DNA from: CAYLJJ01 sp964384025
Lineage (GTDB): Bacteria; Myxococcota_A; Bradymonadia; UBA7976; UBA1532
Direction of reading: 5' to 3'
Assembly (NCBI GenBank): GCA_964384025.1
Contig: CAYLJJ010000116.1
Coordinates: 1 to 16,904, forward strand
Length of the DNA: 16,904 nt
Shown in pieces: positions 6,760 through 14,081 of the stretch. Below the pieces are notes generated by a model. The model did not search any database and was not told the origin of the DNA. It was given only the letters and a program-made list of their open reading frames with translations. Within the stretch, counting starts at the first letter, position 1; every line of letters starts with the position of its first letter. Both the position numbers and the translations under genes were made by a program.

Positions 6760-7902
6760 ATGAGACTGCTCCTCCTCAGCTCCTTCGCGCTGCTCCTCTC
6801 CTGTGGTGATCCCCTGGTCAATGGGAGATATCAAGGGAGCCCTCTCTTTCTCCTCTCAGGTCAGGTCAATCTCTTCGATGAAGAGGATTTCTCAGCCTAT
6901 CAAGCCTGTGATGAGGCGTTGACGAGCTGCTTTGAGCGGCACTGTGAGCTGCCTTGCCCAGCTCCTCCTCTCCCCCATGAAGCTTGTTTTGTGGATTGTC
7001 AGTCAAGCCCTGGGTGCTTCACATACTGCGATAAGAAGCTTGATGATCTAGAGCGAGAGTGTGGCTTTATCGAGCATCAGGAGTGTGAGGAGCGCTATGA
7101 ACAGGCCCTGTATGAATGTCTTCAAGAGTGCGATGAGGGGAGCTGTGTTGAGCGTTGTGAGCCGATAGAGGATCTGGGCTGTGAGGAGTGGGAGGAGATC
7201 GATGAGGAGCGCTGCATCGAGTGTGATGGGCAGTTTGAGGAGTGTGTTCAGGCGGCGGAGTCAAAGCCCACCCCCTGGCAACTTCAACCTGAGGCCCTGC
7301 GAGTTGGGCTCTTCTGGCTTCACCAAGCAGGCTCCATCAGCTCAGCAAAGCGCATCGAACAGGCGGTAGAGACCTCTGCTCGTTTCCCAGCCCATTATGA
7401 ACTGCGCCTTCACCATGCTCCTCCCAAAGAGGCGCTTAGGTCTAGGCAGGGAGGTGGAGAGAGCGCCCTGGCTCTGATTCTGGTCTATCTTGATCAGGAT
7501 GGAGATGAGCGTTGGTTGCCTGGAGTTGATCGTCTCTTGGGGGGGGCGGGTGAGGTGGCCCTGCTCTTCACCTCAGAAGCGCTAAAGACGGAAGAGGGTT
7601 CCTGGTCCTCAGGCTATCACCCTGTCCTGATCCATCAGGATTGTGAAGCTCCTGACGGTTCTCTCCACTTTGAGCCCACCGACGCCTCCGCAGATGTCTA
7701 TCTGAGCACCAACCCTGAGGCTCTGGATCTGCTCAGCGCCCGTGCAAGCTGTGATGAACTCTTCAGTCTCTGTCCCCCCGAGGGAGATCTCGACTTCATT
7801 TGTGCTGAGCCTATAGAAGATCCCTGGCTCTGCGCTCGCTGTCGAGGAGAAGAGATCCCTGAAAAGCTTCTGCTCAATCCCAAAGAACGCCCAAGACGCT
7901 GA
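6760..7902 (+). CDS. Cys-rich acidic lipoprotein
   Basis: The first 15 residues are a textbook lipoprotein signal (MRLLLLSSFALLLSC), giving Cys15 as the lipidated residue followed by Gly-Asp. Residues about 47-165 are dense in Cys and acidic residues, with several CX6C or near spacings (CDEALTSC, CDGQFEEC), echoing the repeat protein encoded at 2952-3870. A globular domain follows (about 170-330). It contains VGLFWLHQ, and a possible calcium loop with Asp245, Asp247 and Asp249 inside LDQDGDERWLPG; the sixth loop position is Glu rather than the usual Gly. A last Cys cluster (CDELFSLC, CARC) precedes the C-terminus. The gene begins three bases after the caspase stop, so co-expression is very likely. 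I recognise no named family; a binding or structural partner of the caspase is a guess. Confidence 0.78.
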   Translation: MRLLLLSSFALLLSCGDPLVNGRYQGSPLFLLSGQVNLFDEEDFSAYQACDEALTSCFERHCELPCPAPPLPHEACFVDCQSSPGCFTYCDKKLDDLERECGFIEHQECEERYEQALYECLQECDEGSCVERCEPIEDLGCEEWEEIDEERCIECDGQFEECVQAAESKPTPWQLQPEALRVGLFWLHQAGSISSAKRIEQAVETSARFPAHYELRLHHAPPKEALRSRQGGGESALALILVYLDQDGDERWLPGVDRLLGGAGEVALLFTSEALKTEEGSWSSGYHPVLIHQDCEAPDGSLHFEPTDASADVYLSTNPEALDLLSARASCDELFSLCPPEGDLDFICAEPIEDPWLCARCRGEEIPEKLLLNPKERPRR

Positions 7903-7933
7903 AGCCACGCCACCCTCTGTCAGAAAGCTTTCT

Positions 7934-9472
7934 ATGGCCCCTAAGATCTCCAATCTTCGCCTCGCTGCCCTCATCTGGGGATTTGCCATCCTGCTTTCCC
8001 GCCTGGTGGGCTTGATCCGTGAGACAGTCATCGGCCGCAGCCTGGGGAGCGGCGCTGAAGCAGATATCTACTTCGCCGCCTTTATCATTCCTGACTTCCT
8101 CAACTATCTCTTGGCAGGAGGCGCCCTCTCCTTAGTCTTTATCCCCATATTTCAGGAACACCTCAGCCGAGGAGATGAAGGGGCCGCTTGGAAGAGCGCT
8201 TCGGTCATCGGCTGCTTTATTCTGCTGCTCAGCAGCCTCACCACCCTGCTCCTCTGGTGGCAGGCGCCCAAGCTGGCCCCCTGGATAGCTCCAGGAATAG
8301 AAGGGGCACAACGAGAGACCCTGGTTGAGCTGATTCGCATCCTACTCCCCGCTCAGATCTTTCATCTGTCCGGAGGGCTGCTCTCCGCGATACTCCAGGC
8401 CCGCGATCAGCACCTCCTCCCCGCCCTCTCCCCAGTGGTCTATACAGGAGGCATCATCGCAGGGGGCTTGCTCTTAGGCCCCAGCCTGGGGGCTGAGGGC
8501 TTCGCTTGGGGTGTCCTGGTCGGTTCAGCTCTGGGCCCCTTTGGCCTCAACGCCCTTGGAGTTGCTCAGCTCAGAGGAAGTTGGCGGCTCCTTTTGGCTC
8601 CTCGACATCCAGATCTACGCCGATATCTCCTCCTCTCCCTGCCCATCATGCTGGGCTTCTCGGTGATCTACGCCGATGAGTGGCTCATTAAAGCCTTCGC
8701 CTCAGAGATCAGCGAGGGGGCTATCGCCCGTCTGCACTATGCCCGCACCCTGATGAAGGTGCCGATGGGGGTCTTTGGGATGGCCGCCGGGATGGCTGCC
8801 TTTCCCAGCCTCAGCCGCCTTATGCTGGCTGGAGAGAGGGAGCAGGCTTGGAGCCTCCTGATGCAAGCCCTGCGTATAACCCTGCTCCTGGCCTTCGCCG
8901 CCCAGGTCGCTCTGAGCGCCGCTGGAGTGGAGATCGCTGCGGTGATCTGGGGGACCCAGCGCTTTGACCCTGAGGCTCTGGCTGAGATTGGCCTCTATAC
9001 CAGCCTGCTTTCTCTGGGGCTCTGGGCTTGGTCTACTCAGATCCTCTTGGCGCGAGGATTCTATGCCCAGGGTAACACCTGGACCCCTACGATCCTGGGC
9101 TCGGGCCTGATGCTCCTGGCTTGGCCTGCCTATGCTTGGGCAAGCTCCGCCGCTCAACTGGCTCTGGTCTCCTCAGGGGTGATCAGCCTCTATCTTCTGC
9201 TCCTCGCCCTGGCCCTGCGTCATAGCCTTCAAGCCAGCCTGCGACCTCTCCAGGATGCGCTGCTGCGCCTTATCCCCGTCACCGCCCTGGCTCTGCTCCT
9301 GGGTTGGGCTTTGGAGCAGAGCCTGCCCCCCTTTATGCCTCTACTCCGAGGAGGGCTCAAAGGGCTCACGGTCCTGGCCCTGTTCTTTGGAGGAGCTTGG
9401 CTGTTGGGGATGCCAGAGTTAGAGCAGCTAAAAAAACGACTCAGGGCTCAAAAAACAGTAATGAATCAATAA
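7934..9472 (+). CDS. murJ: MurJ/MviN-family lipid II flippase
   Basis: The 512-residue, very hydrophobic protein has the length and roughly fourteen helices of MurJ, a MOP-superfamily flippase that moves the peptidoglycan precursor lipid II across the inner membrane. Hallmarks are SRLVGLIRETVIG (residues 22-34), ADIYFAAFIIPDFLNYLLAGG (43-63) with FIPIF after it, and the VPMGVFGMAAGMAAFPSLS segment. Aligned by eye to E. coli MurJ, Arg18, Arg24 and Asp39 are kept (Arg23, Arg29, Asp44), but the Arg52 position is Asn57, and the YADR motif holding Arg270 reads YAR-Thr. The family assignment is firm; whether this is the housekeeping flippase or a specialised paralogue carrying another lipid-linked substrate is open. 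It lies 31 bases after a lipoprotein gene, inside a run of surface-protein genes, which is unusual company. Confidence 0.88.
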   Translation: MAPKISNLRLAALIWGFAILLSRLVGLIRETVIGRSLGSGAEADIYFAAFIIPDFLNYLLAGGALSLVFIPIFQEHLSRGDEGAAWKSASVIGCFILLLSSLTTLLLWWQAPKLAPWIAPGIEGAQRETLVELIRILLPAQIFHLSGGLLSAILQARDQHLLPALSPVVYTGGIIAGGLLLGPSLGAEGFAWGVLVGSALGPFGLNALGVAQLRGSWRLLLAPRHPDLRRYLLLSLPIMLGFSVIYADEWLIKAFASEISEGAIARLHYARTLMKVPMGVFGMAAGMAAFPSLSRLMLAGEREQAWSLLMQALRITLLLAFAAQVALSAAGVEIAAVIWGTQRFDPEALAEIGLYTSLLSLGLWAWSTQILLARGFYAQGNTWTPTILGSGLMLLAWPAYAWASSAAQLALVSSGVISLYLLLLALALRHSLQASLRPLQDALLRLIPVTALALLLGWALEQSLPPFMPLLRGGLKGLTVLALFFGGAWLLGMPELEQLKKRLRAQKTVMNQ

Positions 9473-9525
9473 CGGATGATTCTACCTACGTTGCCTTTCT
9501 CTCCTAAGCCTGCCATCCTATCTTC

Positions 9526-11157
9526 ATGAGAAATATCCTGCTCTTGACCCTCTCACTCCCCCTCACCCTCTCCAGCGCTCAGGGGCGCTTTATGCTCCAG
9601 AATGACTCGACGGCGCCAGGAGCGGAGGTGGGCTTCTACAGCCGCTTTGTCTCCGACGATGTTTTCTCGGTCTTTTTGGAGGCTCCTGACGAGCTGCCTT
9701 TCTATCGCATCTGTCGAATCTTCGCTTTCATAGGCCCTGGTCGTACAGGTGAGAACATCTTCGGGTTGCGTATCCAAAACGCTGAGAACCGCGGCAGCGG
9801 AGGGCTGATTTGGCACAGCGATATGGACGCCTATCAAGCTCGGGGCAGCAGCAATGAGATGGCCGCCTTTGATCTCAACGCTGAAGAGATCTTTACAGAT
9901 GTACGGCTCGTCGAGGTGAAGTTTACTCAGATGGGGCCAGGGCAGCCCTCCATCGCTTTTGACGGTGATGGGATCACACCAGGGCGCAATACCGCGCTCT
10001 ATATGCAGAGAAATGGGATGTACTTCGATGGTTTTACTGAGGAGATGACCGAAGATCGCCGCCCGCCTGGAGATTGGATCTTAAGGTTGGAGGTGGTGGC
10101 CCCTGATGAGATGTGTCCCGGAGGCGAAGCACCCATGCCCGATACGGGACCCCCAGAGGATATGGGGATTGAGGATGCAGGGGTAGTAGATGCGGCGCCG
10201 GTCATCGACGCTGAACCGATCATCGATGCGGCGCCGATCATCGACGCTGAACCGATCATCGATGCGGCGCCGGTCATCGACGCTGAACCGATCATCGATG
10301 CGGCGCCGATCATCGNNNNNNNNNNNNNNNNNNNNNNNNNNNNNNNNNNNNNNNNNNNNNNNNNNNNNNNNNNNNNNNNNNNNNNNNNNNNNNNNNNNNN
10401 NNNNNNNNNNNNNNNGATCATCGATGCGGCGCCGATCATCGACGCTGAACCGATCATCGATGCGGCGCCGATCATCGACGCTGAACCGATCATCGATGCT
10501 CAAACAGATGCGCCTTGGGGCTCTCTCTCTATCCAGCGGATCTTCCCCAATATGGGCTACAAGGAGGAGAACACCGAGGTGGTGATCAATGGCACAGGTT
10601 TCCCCTTTGGTAACGAGGTTGAGATCCTCATCGCCAACAACCGTATGCTGGAGGCCAAGGTGCTCTCTCCCTCCACGATCACAGCCATCGTTCCTGCGGG
10701 TTTAGAGTTGGGGAAACATGGCATCTCCATCAAGCGCAGCGATGGACAGAAAGCGATCCTCCCTGATGCCTTTGAGGTGATCTTGGGTGTTCCTCTGACT
10801 CTGGATGCTCTCACGCCCGGAGAGATTGAACAGGGAGATCCGGCAGAGATCTCTATCTTGGGTGGAGGCTTTGATGAGCAGACTCAGTTCTCAATCGGTG
10901 GGGTCCTCCTTCAAGAGATCATGATCATCAACGGCGACCAGGCCAAGGGTCATCTGCCTGGGCTCTTGGTAGCGGGGAACTATGATCTAGAAGCTCAGCG
11001 AGGAGAACACAGCGCTCGTCTCAAGGGCGCTCTGAATGTGAGCCGCTCCAGCTCTAAAAGCTCCGACAGCTGTGCCCTTTCTCGACCTTCAGCGCCGCCT
11101 CTCTGGCTTCTCTTGGCGCTGCCCCTCCTGCTTAACCGTCGCCGTCGCTCCTTATGA
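9526..11157 (+). CDS. Secreted TIG/IPT-domain protein with hexapeptide-repeat linker and MYXO-CTERM-like tail
   Basis: A signal peptide (MRNILLLTLSLPLTLSSAQG) is followed by a beta-rich N-terminal domain (about residues 20-205) of no family I recognise. Next comes a Pro/Asp-rich linker of alternating IIDAAP and IIDAEP units (from about residue 220), broken by a 100-N gap that happens to keep the frame. Two immunoglobulin-like TIG/IPT domains follow: about 332-415 (IQRIFPNMGYKEENTEVVINGTGF) and about 424-503 (LTLDALTPGEIEQGDPAEISILGGGF). The C-terminus has Cys516, a hydrophobic segment WLLLALPLLL and RRRR, matching the pattern of MYXO-CTERM signals that are processed at the Cys for surface anchoring. 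The domain order suggests an adhesin-like or matrix protein held away from the cell by the linker. The stop overlaps the next gene by four bases. No clear ribosome-binding site precedes the start. Confidence 0.8.
   Translation: MRNILLLTLSLPLTLSSAQGRFMLQNDSTAPGAEVGFYSRFVSDDVFSVFLEAPDELPFYRICRIFAFIGPGRTGENIFGLRIQNAENRGSGGLIWHSDMDAYQARGSSNEMAAFDLNAEEIFTDVRLVEVKFTQMGPGQPSIAFDGDGITPGRNTALYMQRNGMYFDGFTEEMTEDRRPPGDWILRLEVVAPDEMCPGGEAPMPDTGPPEDMGIEDAGVVDAAPVIDAEPIIDAAPIIDAEPIIDAAPVIDAEPIIDAAPIIXXXXXXXXXXXXXXXXXXXXXXXXXXXXXXXXXXIIDAAPIIDAEPIIDAAPIIDAEPIIDAQTDAPWGSLSIQRIFPNMGYKEENTEVVINGTGFPFGNEVEILIANNRMLEAKVLSPSTITAIVPAGLELGKHGISIKRSDGQKAILPDAFEVILGVPLTLDALTPGEIEQGDPAEISILGGGFDEQTQFSIGGVLLQEIMIINGDQAKGHLPGLLVAGNYDLEAQRGEHSARLKGALNVSRSSSKSSDSCALSRPSAPPLWLLLALPLLLNRRRRSL
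10183..10500 (+). repeat. 18/36-bp tandem repeat coding for IIDA(A/E)P units
   Basis: Units of 18 bases encode six residues each, and two alternating types (DAAP and DAEP) give a 36-base super-period. Seven full units precede the gap (10183-10308) and four full units plus a partial one follow it (10417-10500). A few units begin with V instead of I. There are no unique spacers and the frame is open, so it is a protein linker, not CRISPR. Confidence 0.92.
10316..10415. other. Assembly gap (100 N) inside the 36-bp repeat
   Basis: The left edge stops after ATCATCG of a DAEP-type unit and the right edge resumes on the last base of a unit just before a DAAP-type unit. Strict alternation predicts 10 + 36k missing bases. 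One hundred equals 10 + 90, which is half a super-period off, so 100 is probably only a placeholder. Any such length keeps the reading frame. Confidence 0.88.
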
Positions 11158-13034
11158 GAGCTGTGCTCCTCCTGCTCTCTCTTGCTTTCTTAAACGCCTG
11201 TGATGGAGACCCCTCAGGGCTCAGTCAGGAGCAAAGAAGTGAAGATCTCAACATCGAGCCTCTGAGCCATGATGCTTCTTTGGAGGAGGATCAAGGAGCC
11301 TCTCGTCTCCTACATGTTTCTCCAGGCGCAGATGAGGATGAGGCCACCGGCAGCCGCTTTCAGCCTTTTCCAGATCCAGCGCAGGCCTATCAACAAGCAC
11401 GGCCTGGGGATGTGATTTTCCTGCTCCCTGGAGAGTATTCCGCCTTAGCCCCGCCTCCAGGAGTAGAACTGATGGGCTCTGGAGAGGAGAGCCGTCTGCG
11501 AGGTGATCTGGAGTTGGAGGAGGGCAGCATCAGCAACCTGAGCTTTATAGAGAGTCGGTTGACGATCAAAGGAGAGGTCTCCCTGCGAGATCTGCGGTTG
11601 GAGCAAAGCTCTCTCAACTTAAAGCCAGAAGCGAGGGCCGATCTGGAGCGAGTCAGCTTCTACGCGGCTCCTGATCCAGCCTTGGAGAGTGAGGGTGCTC
11701 TAAGCTGGAGGGGTGGGGGGATTTTTGAAGGCGCTGGAGTGGGCTGCTTGCTCAACGGGGAGCCTGAGAGCCTGCTCCAGGATCTACGCTTTGAGGATCT
11801 GGGCGGTCCCGCTGTAAGAGCCAGCGCGGGCTCTGTTTCTCTAGAGAAGATCAGGATCGATAGAGTCTTGAGTTTGGGCTTGGACCTCCAGGGGGTAGAG
11901 GCTCAGCTTAAGGATCTTCAGATCGCTCAGGTTGAGGAGTTGGAGTTTCTCTCAGCGGGGATCTCCGCCTTGGGTGGGCGCTTAGAAGGGGAGGAGATCC
12001 AGATCGATGAAGCCCTCAAAGGCTTGCGAATCCGTGAGGGCGCTGAGGTCTCACTCAGCGCCTTGGAGATCAACGCCGTAGAGACGGGGATCAACATCGA
12101 TGAGGCTCGCTTGACGCTTGAAGGGCTTAAGCTGATAGGGGCGCGCAGCACCGGTATCGTCCTCAACGATGGAGCCTTGACCTTGCGGGGGGCTCAAATC
12201 CAGGGCGCGGTTCGCGTCGGTCTGCTCTCTGATGGGGGGAGCCTTGAACTGGAAGATCTGGAGATCAGCGCTGCACCAGGGCGGGGGATGAGCCTCCTCC
12301 GTTCCCAAGGAGAACTCAGCGCTGTCTCCATACAAAATCTGGAAGATCTGGGCGCTCAGATCACTGATCCAACAGGGCTGATTCACTGGAACGGAGGGGA
12401 GATCAGCGGAGTTGTAGGCGCGGGAGTAGCTCTCTTTGGTCGTGGAGAACAGGCGATAGAGCTTGAGGGCCTCAAGATCTCTCAGGTTCGTCTGGACTTT
12501 GAAGGGCTGGGGCCGGGGCTTCAGCTCTATCAGACTTGGGCGAAGTTGAGCGATCTAGAGGTTCAACAGTGTCAAGGCCAGGGCGTCTACGCTGAGCTGT
12601 CTGAGTTGGAGGTTCAGGGAGGGCTCTTTCGGGGCAATGGTGCTCCAGGGATCGCGCTCTTAGAGCCCTCAACGCTCAGCCTCATCCAAGATGTCCGAAG
12701 CCTAGAGAACCTGGGAGCGGGCTTTCTACTGGTGAGCGGAGAGGCTCAATTTTTAGGCTGCGAGGCGTTGAGGAACCGCGCCTCCCCTGTTGAGGGGCCT
12801 GGAGATGGCTTGGCGGTCCCTTTTCAGGGGACGATTCAAGTCGAGGGGGGGCGCTACTCTGAGAATCGAGGCAGCGGGATCTCTCTAAGCCTGGGCTCTG
12901 GGGGCCATATCACGGGCGCTCAGATTCAAGAGAACGGCGGTTATGGGATTGAGGAGAGCTGTAATGGCCCTCTGGAGCTGTCTGAGCTTGAGTTTGAGGG
13001 AAACCGTCGAGGAGATCGAAGCGGCTGTTTTTAA
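11154..13034 (+). CDS. Lipoprotein with right-handed parallel beta-helix
   Basis: The signal MRAVLLLLSLAFLNAC gives lipidated Cys16. After an acidic linker, residues about 50-105 (LHVSPGADEDEATGSRFQPFPDPAQAYQQARPGDVIFLLPGEY) match the start of DUF1565/NosD-like beta-helix proteins. Residues about 105-620 consist of many short repeats of roughly 20-24 residues with regular Leu/Ile and Gly turns (for example LEDLEISAAPGRGMSLLRSQGELSAVSIQNL), which predicts a long solenoid. Such folds often bind or cleave polysaccharides, but I see no catalytic signature and would call it a binding or structural surface protein. The protein contains few Cys after the lipobox, with a pair near the end (SCNGPLEL, DRSGCF). 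The start codon overlaps the previous stop (ATGA), so it is co-translated with the TIG protein. A hairpin covers its stop codon. Confidence 0.82.
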   Translation: MRAVLLLLSLAFLNACDGDPSGLSQEQRSEDLNIEPLSHDASLEEDQGASRLLHVSPGADEDEATGSRFQPFPDPAQAYQQARPGDVIFLLPGEYSALAPPPGVELMGSGEESRLRGDLELEEGSISNLSFIESRLTIKGEVSLRDLRLEQSSLNLKPEARADLERVSFYAAPDPALESEGALSWRGGGIFEGAGVGCLLNGEPESLLQDLRFEDLGGPAVRASAGSVSLEKIRIDRVLSLGLDLQGVEAQLKDLQIAQVEELEFLSAGISALGGRLEGEEIQIDEALKGLRIREGAEVSLSALEINAVETGINIDEARLTLEGLKLIGARSTGIVLNDGALTLRGAQIQGAVRVGLLSDGGSLELEDLEISAAPGRGMSLLRSQGELSAVSIQNLEDLGAQITDPTGLIHWNGGEISGVVGAGVALFGRGEQAIELEGLKISQVRLDFEGLGPGLQLYQTWAKLSDLEVQQCQGQGVYAELSELEVQGGLFRGNGAPGIALLEPSTLSLIQDVRSLENLGAGFLLVSGEAQFLGCEALRNRASPVEGPGDGLAVPFQGTIQVEGGRYSENRGSGISLSLGSGGHITGAQIQENGGYGIEESCNGPLELSELEFEGNRRGDRSGCF

Positions 13035-13039
13035 GCCGC
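13021..13039 (+). terminator. Hairpin at the stop codon of the beta-helix gene
   Basis: GCGGCT (13021-13026) pairs with AGCCGC (13034-13039) across a seven-base loop that includes part of the TAA stop. The T-rich stretch after it is weak (CTTTGGTT), so termination would be partial at best. It may separate the upstream surface-protein genes from the O-acylation pair. Confidence 0.35.
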
Positions 13040-13082
13040 GCTTTGGTTAGACTCCGCGCTCTTTGAACGCCTGGGGAGCGCC

Positions 13083-14081
13083 GTGAAACGCCTGCTCTAT
13101 GTTGTCCCCATCCTTCTAGCCTTTTGGCTCCTGGACAACGCTCTCAGCTTGGATCGCTACGCGGGCTGGGAGCGCAACTCTGTACGCAACTCCACGCGGA
13201 GGTGGGCCAACCGCTCCAAAGCTCAGGTCGCCATCATGGGATCCAGCACCTCCAAGGACTGGATGAGTGAGGCTTGGCTTGCTCAGCAGCTCGGCCTTAA
13301 GAATGGTGATGTCCTTGATGCTCATATCAACGGTTGCCACTTTGGCTGCACCTGGGCGGAGGTTCGCAAATTCCTTCAGCGAAAACGGCATTTTAAGCAG
13401 GTCTTTTTGGGGACCAACCTCTTTCAGGTCTGTGAGTATGTTCACAGCAAGCGGGTCTTACAGCAGCAGATGATGACCCCCAGTCTGGATATCCCTAAGC
13501 TCTTTGGGATCTATCTAGAAGCGGAGCAGCCTCTTAAATATATGGGGCGCTTTATCGGCATTCGTATCTCTGGGGCTTATGGAGACACGAAGATCATTCA
13601 GGAGCAAGCAGGGCGTAAGCTCTTTGGAAGAGGGAAGCGAGGTCAGGCGTGGCGCTGGGTGCGACCCCAACGGGCGAAGCAAGCGGGGACCCCCACACAT
13701 CGCTGCGACTACAGCGAGGATAAGATCGCGCTTAAGCGCCGTTTCACAGAGTCACTCTTAGATGATCTGGCACGCCTCTCAGATCATACATACCTGATGA
13801 TGCTCCCTGAACGCGCTTTGAGCGATCCAGAGGAGGAGTATCTCGCTTCTTGGGAGAAGCATCGCGCACTTCTTCACTCTCTCGCTGAGGAGCGAGAGCA
13901 TGTCACCCTCATCGATCTCGTTGAGGGTGGAGTCAGGGGGCGTCGGATGTTCCGTGACGCCATCCATCTGACCAAAAAAGGGATGGGGCATCAGAGGAGC
14001 CTCTTTGTAAAGCGCCTTAAAGAGCAGGGCCTTTGGAAGGGCAAACCCAAGAAAAAGAAGAAGGAGGTCAAGCGCAGATGA
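13083..14081 (+). CDS. Membrane-anchored SGNH-fold protein (AlgJ/DltD-like), O-acylation partner
   Basis: The 332-residue protein starts with a membrane anchor (about residues 4-22) and continues as an extracytoplasmic domain. SGNH hallmarks are the IMGSSTSKDW block (residues 51-60; Ser55 is the likely nucleophile by position in G-x-S) and the late DAIHL block with Asp292 and His295. In AlgJ, AlgX, PatB and DltD-type systems such proteins take an acyl group supplied by an MBOAT partner and pass it to a polymer. The GTG start at 13083 is supported by GGGAG (13074-13078) four bases upstream. A very basic tail (KGKPKKKKKEVKRR) ends the protein, and its codons contain the AGGAGG used by the next gene. 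The stop overlaps the MBOAT start by four bases, which firmly links the two. The target polymer is unknown. Confidence 0.78.
   Translation: MKRLLYVVPILLAFWLLDNALSLDRYAGWERNSVRNSTRRWANRSKAQVAIMGSSTSKDWMSEAWLAQQLGLKNGDVLDAHINGCHFGCTWAEVRKFLQRKRHFKQVFLGTNLFQVCEYVHSKRVLQQQMMTPSLDIPKLFGIYLEAEQPLKYMGRFIGIRISGAYGDTKIIQEQAGRKLFGRGKRGQAWRWVRPQRAKQAGTPTHRCDYSEDKIALKRRFTESLLDDLARLSDHTYLMMLPERALSDPEEEYLASWEKHRALLHSLAEEREHVTLIDLVEGGVRGRRMFRDAIHLTKKGMGHQRSLFVKRLKEQGLWKGKPKKKKKEVKRR

Noticed and set aside
10183..10500. CRISPR array (36-base period)
   Set aside because: Units are contiguous with no unique spacers, and they encode an in-frame linker of an exported protein.
9999..10503. Two antisense open frames and a shifted + frame across the 36-bp repeat
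   Set aside because: The repeat has no stop in several frames because its unit is a multiple of three; these are shadows of the linker.
14033..14077. N-terminal extension of the MBOAT protein
   Set aside because: The extra residues are charged and out of character for the family; ATG 14078 has a strong Shine-Dalgarno and overlaps the previous stop.
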